From the NCBI RefSeq assembly GCF_900103325.1, contig NZ_FMXM01000020.1, forward strand, positions 62,001 to 126,000: a stretch of DNA of 64,000 nt, given 5' to 3'. Below the pieces are notes generated by a model. That model had not been told where the DNA came from. It worked only from the letters and a program-made list of their open reading frames with translations, and searched no databases. Of this stretch, positions 8,331-16,376 are shown piece by piece. The stretch's first letter is position 1. Each line of letters opens with the position of its first letter. The stretch is from Mesorhizobium qingshengii. GTDB lineage: Bacteria; Pseudomonadota; Alphaproteobacteria; Rhizobiales; Rhizobiaceae. The translations under genes and the position numbers were made by a program.

Positions 8331-9038
8331 TCAGGCGGTTTTTCTGGCCTGACGGCGTCCGAGCGCGTGATGGGAGAGCACCATGAACGGCGCGCCCGGT
8401 TCGGTTTCTACAAACAGCGTCAGCGCGTCGACCAGGACCGGCTGTTGTAGAACCTCCGCGAACAAGCTGTCGATGGCTAGGCGAAGACGAGGGCTTTCCT
8501 GTGACGCCGCCCGGCCGGACAGCGTCATGTGGAAGCGAAAGGTTTCGAAGACATAGGGATAGCCCCATTGGCAGAGATTGCGGAATTCGCCCGGCTTCAG
8601 CGAATCGGGGCTGCGCCGTTCGATCTCGGCTTCGGTCAGCGGCGCGCGAAAACGGTCGAAGTCGCGCACCACGTCATCGGCGAACCGGTTGAGCGCCGGC
8701 AGCGGCGCTTCCGGCACCAGCGCGAAGAAGCCGTCGATCTGGCTGACGACAAGGCGCGGGATCGTCACCACCGGCGTCGCTTCGGCAAAAGCGTCGAGCG
8801 CGGCGCGCAGCGAGGCTTCCGTCTCGTTGGCGGCCAGGCGGAAGGGCGCTTTCAGCGTCGCGTGAAAGCCGTAGCGGCGCGCCGAAGCGGTATGGAAGGC
8901 GACTTCGGCCGCCGAAAGGTCGGCCACCGCCTCAACCGGCCTTGTCGCGGCTCCGAACGGGTCGCGGCCCAGCCAGTCGGCGGCGATCCGCGCCAGCTTC
9001 TCGTCCTGCCGGGGGGTGAAATAGATCGCGTAGCGCAT
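8331..9038 (-). CDS. DUF1045 phosphonate-operon protein (2H phosphoesterase-like)
   Basis: 235 residues. Two H-x-T motifs, FHATLKAP (His59) and FHMTLSG (about residue 170), are the catalytic pair of the 2H phosphoesterase superfamily. DUF1045 proteins occur in phosphonate operons and may act on a cyclic ribose phosphate. It is the first gene of the DUF1045-phnM-phnN run, 36 bases ahead of phnM. Its substrate is not proven; the family link to phosphonate use is established knowledge and the 2H reaction is inferred from the motifs. Confidence 0.85.
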   Translation of the reverse strand: MRYAIYFTPRQDEKLARIAADWLGRDPFGAATRPVEAVADLSAAEVAFHTASARRYGFHATLKAPFRLAANETEASLRAALDAFAEATPVVTIPRLVVSQIDGFFALVPEAPLPALNRFADDVVRDFDRFRAPLTEAEIERRSPDSLKPGEFRNLCQWGYPYVFETFRFHMTLSGRAASQESPRLRLAIDSLFAEVLQQPVLVDALTLFVETEPGAPFMVLSHHALGRRQARKTA

Positions 9039-9191
9039 AGGAAGTCCTCGTCAGCTCCGCTGCCATAGGTGATTTCCATGACGGATTGACGAAGCCTTGC
9101 TGGCTTTCAGGTAACAAAACGGTGCGGCCGGGTCATTAGCCGACGATTTTTTCGTGCTGGACCAGTCATCAGGTCCTGAAGCAATGGCCGA

Positions 9192-10004
9192 TCAGGCCTT
9201 CATCAGCCATTCGTGCTCGGGCGCGTTGTGGAATTTCCACGTCCGCTTCGGCCCGGCCATGACGTTGAGATAGTAAAGGTCGTAGCCATGGCAGGCGGCG
9301 CAGGGATGATAACCCCTGGGCACCAGCACCACATCGCCGTCCTCGATCGCCATCGCTTCGTCCAGAGCGCGATGGCCATCCTTGTCGGCGTCGGTATAGA
9401 CGCGCTGGAAGGCAAAGCCCTGCGGCGGGTTGAGGCGGTGATAATAGGTTTCCTCGAGATAGGACTCGGCAGGCAGATTGTCCTGGTCGTGCTTGTGCGG
9501 CGGGTAGCTCGACGTGTGGCCGCCGGGCGTGATGACCTCGACCACCAGCAGCGAGTCGGCCGGCTTGCCTTCCGGCAGGATGTTGGTGACGTAGCGCGTG
9601 TTGGTGCCCTTGCCGCGCACCTCCTGGCCGAGATCGTCCGGTGCGATGACGCGAACCGGCAGGCCACCGCCCAATCCTGGCGCCGAGCACACGGCGAGTT
9701 CCAGTTCGGCGTCGGCGGTCACCGACCAGTTCGATCCCTCGGGCACATAGACCGACCAAGGCTTGCCCTCGAAGGGCGACATGCGTTGGCCAAGCAAGCC
9801 GAGATCCTTGCCGCCGGCTTTCGCATTGCCCTTGCCGGTGACGAACACCAGGCAGACTTCGCGATCATCCGTTTTTCCGGACGCTGTCTCGCCGGGCTTC
9901 AGCCGATGCAGGTCGAAACCGACATAGGTCCAACCGGCGTTTTCCGGCGTCACATGGGCGACGCGGCCATGGCCCTTGTCGGCCTTCACCAGCAGCTTCG
10001 ACAT
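9192..10004 (-). CDS. iolB: 5-deoxy-glucuronate isomerase IolB
   Basis: 270 residues, the usual IolB length, with a bicupin fold. The metal-site region HTSSYPPHKHD fits the family, and a later stretch with RGYHPCAACHGYDLYYLN is characteristic. It isomerises 5-deoxy-D-glucuronate to 5-dehydro-2-deoxy-D-gluconate in inositol catabolism. The start at 10004 is preceded by AAGGAGTAA. The frame is open further upstream but those residues only run antisense through the small membrane gene. It is the last gene of the iol run. Confidence 0.95.
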   Translation of the reverse strand: MSKLLVKADKGHGRVAHVTPENAGWTYVGFDLHRLKPGETASGKTDDREVCLVFVTGKGNAKAGGKDLGLLGQRMSPFEGKPWSVYVPEGSNWSVTADAELELAVCSAPGLGGGLPVRVIAPDDLGQEVRGKGTNTRYVTNILPEGKPADSLLVVEVITPGGHTSSYPPHKHDQDNLPAESYLEETYYHRLNPPQGFAFQRVYTDADKDGHRALDEAMAIEDGDVVLVPRGYHPCAACHGYDLYYLNVMAGPKRTWKFHNAPEHEWLMKA

Positions 10005-10009
10005 CCGGG

Positions 10010-10228
10010 TTACTCCTTCGGTTCGGGCTCGGCCGCTGCCTTGTTCTCGTCGGCCGGCTTGTAGAGATAGAAGAACTGCCAGATGCCGTAGCCGGCGAAG
10101 CCGAGCGCGATGATGCCCCAGAACGGCGTGCCGGTGGCGAACTCGATGATTGACCAGATGACGCAGACAGCGACGACGGCCACGCGCCGCCACAGCGGGC
10201 GGAAGAACGGGTGTTCGGAATCTTTCAT
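10010..10228 (-). CDS. Small membrane protein of unknown function in the iol operon
   Basis: 72 residues. A basic N-terminus (MKDSEHPFFRPLWRR) is followed by two hydrophobic segments (about 17-32 and 36-52) and a charged, Glu-rich tail (ENKAAAEPEPKE). It lies between iolE and iolB with only 5 bases before the iolB start, so it is almost certainly cotranscribed. I do not recognise the family. It may be a two-helix inner-membrane protein, perhaps linked to transport, but nothing visible shows its function. Confidence 0.75.
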   Translation of the reverse strand: MKDSEHPFFRPLWRRVAVVAVCVIWSIIEFATGTPFWGIIALGFAGYGIWQFFYLYKPADENKAAAEPEPKE

Positions 10229-10270
10229 CGGGCCAATCTACAGCAACCTGCTTCGCAGGGAACCATCGCA

Positions 10271-11188
10271 TCAGGCATTGGGGAAACCCTGCGTTTCAAC
10301 CGTATAGCCGGCAGCCGTCATCACCCGCATCAGCTCCTTGTGGCCGACCTGCGCCATCTTGAGCGGCGGGTTCTTCTTCGGGTCCTGCTCGGCCTCAACC
10401 ACGAACCAGCCTTCGTAGCCATGGTCCGCGAACCGTTGCACGATTGCGCCGAAATCCAGCGAGCCGTCGCCCGGCACCGTGAAGGCGCCGAGCGCCACGG
10501 CATCGAGGAAAGACTGCTTCGTGCGGTCGAGCCTGTCGATCACGCCCATGCGCACATCCTTCACATGCACATGGTTGATGCGCTTGTGGTGGTTGTCGAT
10601 GGCGCGCAGAACGTCGCCGCCGGCAAAGGCCAGATGTCCCGCATCGAGCAACAGCGGAATGCCGGCTCCGGAATAGCGCATGAAGGCGTCGAGCTCCGGC
10701 TCGGTCTCGACCACTGCCGCCATGTGATGGTGATAGGACAGCGGCATGCCTTGCTCGGCGCACCATTCGCCAAACTCGGTGAGGCGCTTCGCATAGGCCT
10801 TCATCTCGTCGTCCGACAGCTTCGGCTTGGTGGCAAGCGGCTTCGAGCGGTCGCCCTGGATCGAGCGGCCGACCTCGCCATAGACGATGCAAGGCGCATT
10901 CACCGCCCGGAACAGGTCGATCATCGGCTGGATGCGGTCCTTGTTCCTGGCCATGTCCTCATCGACCAGCGTGCCCGAGAACCAGCCGCCGCACAGCGTC
11001 ACGTCGGCTGCCTTCAGGATCGGCAGCATGACATCGGGGTCCTTGGGAAAACGCCGGCCCATTTCCATGCCGGTGAAACCGGCCGAACGCGACTGGCGCA
11101 GGCACTCCTCCAGCGAGACGTCATCGCTGAGTTCCGCAAGATCGTCGTTCCACCACGCGATGGGGGACATGCCCAGTCTGGCTTTCAA
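10271..11188 (-). CDS. iolE: Myo-inosose-2 dehydratase IolE
   Basis: 305 residues, a TIM-barrel protein of the xylose-isomerase-like/AP-endonuclease-2 family. MSPIAWWNDD near the N-terminus, CLRQSRSAGFTGMEMGRRFP, and the metal-site stretches SYHHHMAAVVE, LLLDAGHLAFAGGD and HVHVKDVR identify IolE. It dehydrates scyllo-inosose to the trihydroxycyclohexane dione. The first ATG at 11188 is used; a second at 11170 begins directly with MSPIAWWN and is equally plausible. The gap to iolD holds a palindromic repeat rather than a promoter I can recognise. Confidence 0.95.
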   Translation of the reverse strand: MKARLGMSPIAWWNDDLAELSDDVSLEECLRQSRSAGFTGMEMGRRFPKDPDVMLPILKAADVTLCGGWFSGTLVDEDMARNKDRIQPMIDLFRAVNAPCIVYGEVGRSIQGDRSKPLATKPKLSDDEMKAYAKRLTEFGEWCAEQGMPLSYHHHMAAVVETEPELDAFMRYSGAGIPLLLDAGHLAFAGGDVLRAIDNHHKRINHVHVKDVRMGVIDRLDRTKQSFLDAVALGAFTVPGDGSLDFGAIVQRFADHGYEGWFVVEAEQDPKKNPPLKMAQVGHKELMRVMTAAGYTVETQGFPNA

Positions 11189-11231
11189 GTCGTCACTCCA
11201 TTTTAGAACAGTTCATCTTTTCGTCGGCGCC

Positions 11232-11347
11232 GCCCCTCATCCGCCTGCCGGCACCTTCTCCCCGTAAGGACGGGGAAAAGGGACAAGCGTCAACGTTCGC
11301 GACCCCTTCTCCCCGTCCTTCACGGGGAGAGGGTAAGGGTGAGGGGC
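11232..11347. repeat. Intergenic palindromic repeat between iolD and iolE
   Basis: An outer 8-base inverted repeat (GCCCCTCA at 11232-11239 and TGAGGGGC at 11340-11347) encloses two CCCCGT...ACGGGG-type hairpins. The sequence is rich in CCCCTTCTCCCC and GGGGAGAGGG blocks and is clearly related to the doublet at 17503-17690. It lies inside the iol transcription unit, so the RNA would fold strongly; it could stabilise or trim the message. Confidence 0.65.
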
Positions 11348-11357
11348 CGCGCCGAGA

Positions 11358-13208
11358 TCAATCACCAACGCTCTGCATCTGCCGCTTTTCATCATACGCC
11401 TTGCGCGCCGCGTTCACCTCGCTGCGTGCCGAGACCTCGGGCACCGCCACGTCCCACCAATGGCCACCGGCCTCGGTGGAAATCAGCGGGTCGGTGTCGA
11501 TGACCAGCACGGTGGTGCGGTCGTTCTTCTTGGCCTTTTGCAGTGCGTTTTCGAGCCCCGCTATCGACGGCACTTTCTCGGCGATTGCCCCCATGCTCGC
11601 TGCGTGCGCGGCGAAATCGATGTCGGGCAGAACTTCATGCCGCGCATCCTTCAAGAGATTGTTGAAATTAGCGCCGCCGGTCGCCATCTGCAGCCGGTTG
11701 ATGCAGCCATAGCCCCTGTTGTCGAGCAGCACGACGGTCAGCTTCAAACCGAGCATCACCGACGTGGCAATCTCGGAATTCAGCATCAGATAGGAGCCGT
11801 CGCCGATCATGACGACGACCTCCTCGTCGGGCTTCGCCATCTTGGTGCCGAGCCCGCCGGCGATTTCGTAGCCCATGGTCGAGAAGCCGTATTCGGCGTG
11901 GTAGGAGCCGGGCGCGCCCGCCTGCCAAAGCTTGTGCAGTTCGCCCGGCAGGCCGCCCGCGGCATTCAGCAGCGTCACGCCGGAGCCCATGGCGCGTTGC
12001 ACGGCACCGATCACCTGTGCGTCGGACGGGTAGGCGGCATTGGTCGAGGCCGTCACCTTGGCGGCTTCGGCCTGCCAGGCCTTCTTGCCGGTGTCCGCAT
12101 TGTCGGTCCAGGCGGAAGGGGCCTTCCAGCCCTTTAGCGCAGCACCCAGTTCGGTCAACCCTTCGGCCGCGTCGGCGACCAGCGGCAGCGCCCGGTGCTT
12201 GCCAGCGTCGAAGGGCTGCACGTTCAAGCCGATGATGGTCTTGCCGGAACTCTTGAACAGCGCCCATGAGCCGGTGGTGAAATCCTGCAGCCGCGTGCCG
12301 ATGGCCAGCACGACATCGGCGCCCTCGGCCAGCCGGTTGGCGGCCGAAGTGCCGGTGACGCCGACCGCCGCCATGTTGAGCGGATGATCGTCCGGCAACG
12401 AGGATTTGCCGCCTTGCGTCTCGCAGACCGGAATGCCGGCGGTCTCGGCGAACTTCGCCAGTTCGTCCGAGGCTTGCGAATAAAGCACACCGCCGCCCGC
12501 GATGATCAGCGGCTTCTTCGCGCCCCTGAGCGCCGCCACAGCGGCGGCAAGTTCGTGGCGGTCCGACCGCGGCCGGCGTTGGTGCCAGACCCGCTCGGCA
12601 AAGAAGCTCTCGGGATAGTCATAGGCCTCGGCCTGCACGTCCTGGCACAGCGACAGCGTCACCGGACCGCAATCGGCCGGATCGGTCAGCACAGCCAAGG
12701 CACGGTTGAGCGCGGGAATGATCTGTTCCGGCCGCGTGATGCGGTCGAAATAGCGCGAAACCGGACGGAAGCAGTCGTTGACCGTCGCCGTGCCGTCGGA
12801 GAAATCCTCCGCCTGCTGCAGGACCGGGTCCGGGATGCGGTTGGCGAAGACATCGCCGGGGAGAAACAGCACCGGCAGCCGGTTGACATGGGCGAGTGCC
12901 GCCGCGGTCACCATGTTGAGCGCGCCCGGACCGATCGAAGAGGTCGCCGCCATGAAGCGGCGGCGGAAATTGGCCTTGCCGTAAGCAATCGCCGCATGCG
13001 CCATCGCCTGTTCGTTGTGGGCGCGGAAAGTCGGCAACTCGTCGCGGACCTGATAGAGCGCCTCGCCGATGCCGGCGACATTGCCGTGGCCGAAGATCGC
13101 CCAGACACCGCCGAAGATCGGCACTCGTCTGCCGTCGATCTCGGTCATCTGCCTGCTGAGAAAGCGGGTCAGCGCCTGCGCCATCGTCAGGCGGATTGTC
13201 TTGCTCAT
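11358..13208 (-). CDS. iolD: 3D-(3,5/4)-trihydroxycyclohexane-1,2-dione hydrolase IolD
   Basis: 616 residues, a thiamine-diphosphate enzyme with the acetolactate-synthase fold. The N-terminal pyrimidine-binding domain has GHGNVAGIGEAL and HNEQAMAHAA with its catalytic Glu. The C-terminal domain has the ThDP motif starting at GDGSYLMLNSEI and ending near DNRGYG. It opens the inositol-derived ring to 5-deoxyglucuronate. The start at 13208 is chosen for the GGAGGAG upstream and the conserved MSKTIRLTMAQALTRFL opening. It follows the iolC fusion by 35 bases. Confidence 0.96.
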   Translation of the reverse strand: MSKTIRLTMAQALTRFLSRQMTEIDGRRVPIFGGVWAIFGHGNVAGIGEALYQVRDELPTFRAHNEQAMAHAAIAYGKANFRRRFMAATSSIGPGALNMVTAAALAHVNRLPVLFLPGDVFANRIPDPVLQQAEDFSDGTATVNDCFRPVSRYFDRITRPEQIIPALNRALAVLTDPADCGPVTLSLCQDVQAEAYDYPESFFAERVWHQRRPRSDRHELAAAVAALRGAKKPLIIAGGGVLYSQASDELAKFAETAGIPVCETQGGKSSLPDDHPLNMAAVGVTGTSAANRLAEGADVVLAIGTRLQDFTTGSWALFKSSGKTIIGLNVQPFDAGKHRALPLVADAAEGLTELGAALKGWKAPSAWTDNADTGKKAWQAEAAKVTASTNAAYPSDAQVIGAVQRAMGSGVTLLNAAGGLPGELHKLWQAGAPGSYHAEYGFSTMGYEIAGGLGTKMAKPDEEVVVMIGDGSYLMLNSEIATSVMLGLKLTVVLLDNRGYGCINRLQMATGGANFNNLLKDARHEVLPDIDFAAHAASMGAIAEKVPSIAGLENALQKAKKNDRTTVLVIDTDPLISTEAGGHWWDVAVPEVSARSEVNAARKAYDEKRQMQSVGD

Positions 13209-13243
13209 GGTGTTCTCCTCCGCAGTCCTTATGCCGCGCCTTC

Positions 13244-15178
13244 TTATGCTGCCTTGCGGCCGCGCGCGGCAAGCCACGCTTCGGTCAGCTGTTCGAAACG
13301 CGACGCCATGTCGGCCACTGCCTCGTCATCCGACATCTTGCCGGCGAGCCATTGTTCGGCCGCGTGAACGAAGATCGTGCGGCCGACGGCAAACCCCTTG
13401 ACGATGGGCGCCTTGGCGGTGGCGGCGAAGGCAGCTTCCAGCTCGTCCTGTGGTGCTTCCAGCCCAAGCAGCACGACGCCGCGGCACCAGGGATCGTGTT
13501 TCAGGATCACCGCTTCGATCTTGGCCCAGGCGCCGGCCGATGCCTGCGGCTCGAGCTTCCACCAGTCGGGCTTGATGCCGAGCGCATAGAGTTCCTCCAG
13601 CGCGCGCGGGATGGTCGTGTCGTCGAGCCTGCCGTGCTTGCCGGCAATGATCTCGATGAGAAGTTCCCTGCCCACTTTCCGCGCTGCCTCGAACAGCGAG
13701 CGCAGCTTCTGCTGCTGCTCTTCCTTCAGCGCCGCCGGATCGTCGGGATGATAGAAGCACAGGCACTTGATGCAGTGATCGACCGGCCATTCGACCAACT
13801 GCGAGCCGATGTCCTGCGAGAATTCGAAGCGCAACGGCCGCGATCCCGGCAGTTCCACCGGCCGGCCAAGCCAGCTGAAGGGATGATGCGCGAATTCGAA
13901 CATCGCCTTGCGGCCATGTTTCTCGTCGATCAGCATGCCGTAGCCGTCGCGACCGGCGGCGACCTTTGCCGCTGCCTTGACGGCCAGCACCTTGAAATCG
14001 CGGATGCGCGCCGGGTCGGCGCCGGCTTTCGCCGCCACGTCCTCCAACTGCACGCGGTGATCACAGGCGAGCGCCATCAGCGAGGGAATGTCGCGCCGGC
14101 GCGTCGTTGCCCAATGGATGTGGTTGATCGCCTCGTCCTTGCGCAAGGCCAGATGCTTGCTGCCGTTCTTGAGGAAGAACTGCAGTTCCTCGAAGGTCGG
14201 ATACTCCGGCGCGCAGAGCAGCCGCGACACGGCGAAGGCGCCGCAGGCATTGGCCCAGGTCGCCGCCGTCGCATGGTCTTCGCCACCCAGCCAGCCGCGC
14301 AGGAAGCCGGACATGAAGGCGTCGCCGGCGCCCAGCACATTGTAGATCTCGATCGGGAAACCCTTGCCGACGACACCGTCCTCGAGATCGTCGCTGATCG
14401 GGCCGTCATAGACGATGCAGCCCATGGCGCCGCGCTTGAGGACGATGGTGGCCGAGGACAGCGAGCGGATCGTCTTCAGCGCGCTCAGGCAGTCGTCGGC
14501 GCCCGACGCGATCATGATCTCTTCCTCGGTGCCGACGATGAGGTCGCAATCGGGCAGCACCGTCTTCAGCTGGGCCGAGACGCGGTCCGACTTGACATAG
14601 CGCTCGAACCCTTCGGCATGGCCGGCCAGGCCCCACAGATTGGGCCGATAGTCGATGTCGAACACCACCTTGCCGCCCTTGGCCTTGATGATGCGGATCG
14701 CCTTGCGCTGGGCGGCGTCGCTGTTGGGGCGGGAAAAATGCGTGCCGGTGACGACAATCGAGCGGGCCGAGGCAATGAAGGCTTCGTCGATATCTTCAGG
14801 CGCCAGCGCCATGTCGGCGCAGTCGCTGCGGTAGAAGATCATCGGCGAGACACCTTCATCCTCGACCGATAGCAGCACCAGCGCGGTCAGCCGCTCCTTG
14901 TCGGTCTTCAGCCCGTCGACATTGACCCCTTCACGCGTCAGCTGCTCGCGGATGAAGCGGCCCATCTGCTCGTCGCCGACGCGGGTGAGCAGCGCCGAGC
15001 GCAGGCCGAGCCTGGCTGTGCCGACCGAAATGTTGGCTGGGCAGCCGCCGACAGACTTGGCGAAGGAGGTAATGTCCTCGAGCCGCGAGCCGATCTGCTG
15101 GCCGTAGAGGTCGACGGAAGCACGGCCGATGGTGATGACGTCGAGCGGCGTATGTTTCGCTTCCACGGCTTCGCTCAT
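13244..15178 (-). CDS. iolC: 5-dehydro-2-deoxygluconokinase IolC fused to a DUF2090 aldolase-like domain
   Basis: 644 residues, about twice a plain IolC. Residues ~10-325 are a PfkB/ribokinase-type kinase with the glycine-rich KSVGGCPANIS motif and the anion-hole motif GAGDAF at 283-288. Residues ~335-640 form a DUF2090 domain, the class proposed to supply the next enzyme, 5-dehydro-2-deoxyphosphogluconate aldolase (IolJ role). The fusion would phosphorylate 2-deoxy-5-keto-gluconate and then cleave it. The kinase call is firm; the aldolase activity is family knowledge plus inference. It is the first gene of the iolCDEB run. Confidence 0.93.
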   Translation of the reverse strand: MSEAVEAKHTPLDVITIGRASVDLYGQQIGSRLEDITSFAKSVGGCPANISVGTARLGLRSALLTRVGDEQMGRFIREQLTREGVNVDGLKTDKERLTALVLLSVEDEGVSPMIFYRSDCADMALAPEDIDEAFIASARSIVVTGTHFSRPNSDAAQRKAIRIIKAKGGKVVFDIDYRPNLWGLAGHAEGFERYVKSDRVSAQLKTVLPDCDLIVGTEEEIMIASGADDCLSALKTIRSLSSATIVLKRGAMGCIVYDGPISDDLEDGVVGKGFPIEIYNVLGAGDAFMSGFLRGWLGGEDHATAATWANACGAFAVSRLLCAPEYPTFEELQFFLKNGSKHLALRKDEAINHIHWATTRRRDIPSLMALACDHRVQLEDVAAKAGADPARIRDFKVLAVKAAAKVAAGRDGYGMLIDEKHGRKAMFEFAHHPFSWLGRPVELPGSRPLRFEFSQDIGSQLVEWPVDHCIKCLCFYHPDDPAALKEEQQQKLRSLFEAARKVGRELLIEIIAGKHGRLDDTTIPRALEELYALGIKPDWWKLEPQASAGAWAKIEAVILKHDPWCRGVVLLGLEAPQDELEAAFAATAKAPIVKGFAVGRTIFVHAAEQWLAGKMSDDEAVADMASRFEQLTEAWLAARGRKAA

Positions 15179-15245
15179 TGGAACCTCCCGTCGGCCTTGT
15201 TGTCTTGGGGTACACGCGCGAGCGGCAGCGTGGCGCCGGGAATAT

Positions 15246-15289
15246 GAAATAATAATTCCAATCCATAGTCAATATGGAATGAGCATTCC
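15246..15289 (-). promoter_or_regulatory. iolC promoter region with two IolR-type operators
   Basis: On the minus strand GGAATGCTCATTCC (15289-15276) is an exact GGAA-N6-TTCC site. Thirty bases further on is GGAATTATTATTTC (15259-15246), the same motif with one mismatch. A -35-like TTGACT (15272-15267) lies between them, with no strong -10. As I recall, GGAA-N6-TTCC is the site reported for the RpiR-type IolR of Sinorhizobium meliloti. The iolR gene lies immediately upstream. Spacing near three helical turns would suit cooperative repression. Confidence 0.65.
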
Positions 15290-15306
15290 CCGGTTTAAAA
15301 TTGCCT

Positions 15307-15361
15307 GACCATGATCCCGGAAAGTGGCTGCCGGTTTTCGGAAAAGACCATGGTCAAACAA
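15307..15361. repeat. Dispersed rhizobial palindromic repeat, copy downstream of iolR
   Basis: This copy reads CATGATCCCGGAAAGTGG, then CCGGTTTTCGG, then GACCATGGTC and AAACAAG, matching the elements at 36872-36925 and 44135-44198. The ends (GACCATG and CATGGTC) are complementary. It lies 14 bases beyond the iolR stop and could act as a transcript end or stabilising hairpin. No long T-run follows it. Confidence 0.6.
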
Positions 15362-15375
15362 GAAAAAGGGCCTGT

Positions 15376-16242
15376 TCAGGCCTTGCGCTTGCGACCCGAG
15401 TCGCGCCGTTTCTCGCCGACGCCAACGGTCAGCGCCATGGCCAGCGCCATCGTCGCCGACAGCGAGCGGAAGCCGGCGAAATCCGCCTCGGCCACCTCGA
15501 ACCAGACCCTGGCGAACTGGGCGAGTGGCGAAAACGAGCTGTCGGTGATGGCGACGATCGGCACGCCCCGCTCGGAAATGGCCCGCGCTTCCTCGATGGT
15601 CGCGGGCGCATAGGGCGAGAAGGAGATGGCGATGACGGCATCCGCCGGCGTGGCGAAGGCGATCATCTCGGCATTGAGACCAGCCGCCGATTCGATCAGC
15701 TGGTTGCGGATCTTCAACTTGCCCAGCGCATAGGCGATGTAGGTCGCCACCGGATAGGAGCGGCGCTTGGCCAGCACGTAGATCGTCTCGGCCTTTGCCA
15801 GGAGGGAGATCGCGTCTTCCAGATGCGTCTCGTCCAGCGTGCGTGAAATGTCGTTGAGCGACGTGCTGGCGGCGGCGACGAAGCCGTCGAAGATCGCGCG
15901 GTGGCCGGCGCCGCCTTCGGCCTTGGCGCGCAGGGCCAGCAACCTTTCGTCATAGGACGAGTTGCGCTCGCGCAGCCGCTCGCGAAACACCTGCTGCAGG
16001 CTGGTAAAACCGTCGAAGCCAAGCTGCTGGGCAAAGCGGATCAAGGTCGACGGCTGCACGCCGGCCGAGGCGGCAATGCTGGCGGCGGTGCCGAAAGCGA
16101 TGTCGTCGGGATTGTCGAGCGCATAGGCGGCGATCTGGGCGATGCGTTTCGGCAGGCTTTCACGCCGGTCCAGGATGGTGGCGCGCAGCGTCTCGAAGTC
16201 GCGAGGTACCCGTTCGTCCATCGTCGCCCTGTCCAAGCTCAT
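15376..16242 (-). CDS. iolR: RpiR-family transcriptional regulator, probable IolR
   Basis: 288 residues with an N-terminal helix-turn-helix of the RpiR type (RIAQIAAYALDNPDDIAFGTAASIAASAGVQPST covers the recognition region in parts) and a C-terminal SIS sugar-phosphate-binding domain (about 125-260; AISFSPYAPATIEEARAISERG is the ligand loop). The ATG at 16242 gives the normal length; an upstream frame extension is probably not translated. Its place between iolC and the divergent dehydrogenase makes it the likely repressor of inositol catabolism. Confidence 0.88.
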   Translation of the reverse strand: MSLDRATMDERVPRDFETLRATILDRRESLPKRIAQIAAYALDNPDDIAFGTAASIAASAGVQPSTLIRFAQQLGFDGFTSLQQVFRERLRERNSSYDERLLALRAKAEGGAGHRAIFDGFVAAASTSLNDISRTLDETHLEDAISLLAKAETIYVLAKRRSYPVATYIAYALGKLKIRNQLIESAAGLNAEMIAFATPADAVIAISFSPYAPATIEEARAISERGVPIVAITDSSFSPLAQFARVWFEVAEADFAGFRSLSATMALAMALTVGVGEKRRDSGRKRKA

Positions 16243-16376
16243 CTGTGGATGCCCTCTCTGCCTCATCATAGCGAGCCTGCGCAAGAACGCCATAAAAAAT
16301 GAGGCAGACATTCCATTCCTGGGGAAAATGGACTAATTCATCCATCGAACGCTTCAGGCAGTGGAGAAAACGGAAA

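Noticed and set aside
9050..9110. Possible Pho box upstream of the DUF1045-phnM-phnN operon
   Set aside because: Two GTCA-type repeats (in CGTCAAT and CCGTCAT) occur on the minus strand, but their spacing of 8 does not fit the 11-base phase of PhoB half-sites.
13196..14872. A 558-codon plus-strand frame opposite iolC
   Set aside because: Shadow of the iolC-DUF2090 gene; no domain, no ribosome site and arginine-rich shadow composition.
16243..16376. An IolR site in front of the divergent Gfo/Idh/MocA gene
   Set aside because: ATTCC half-sites are present near 16311-16320 but no GGAA-N6-TTCC arrangement.
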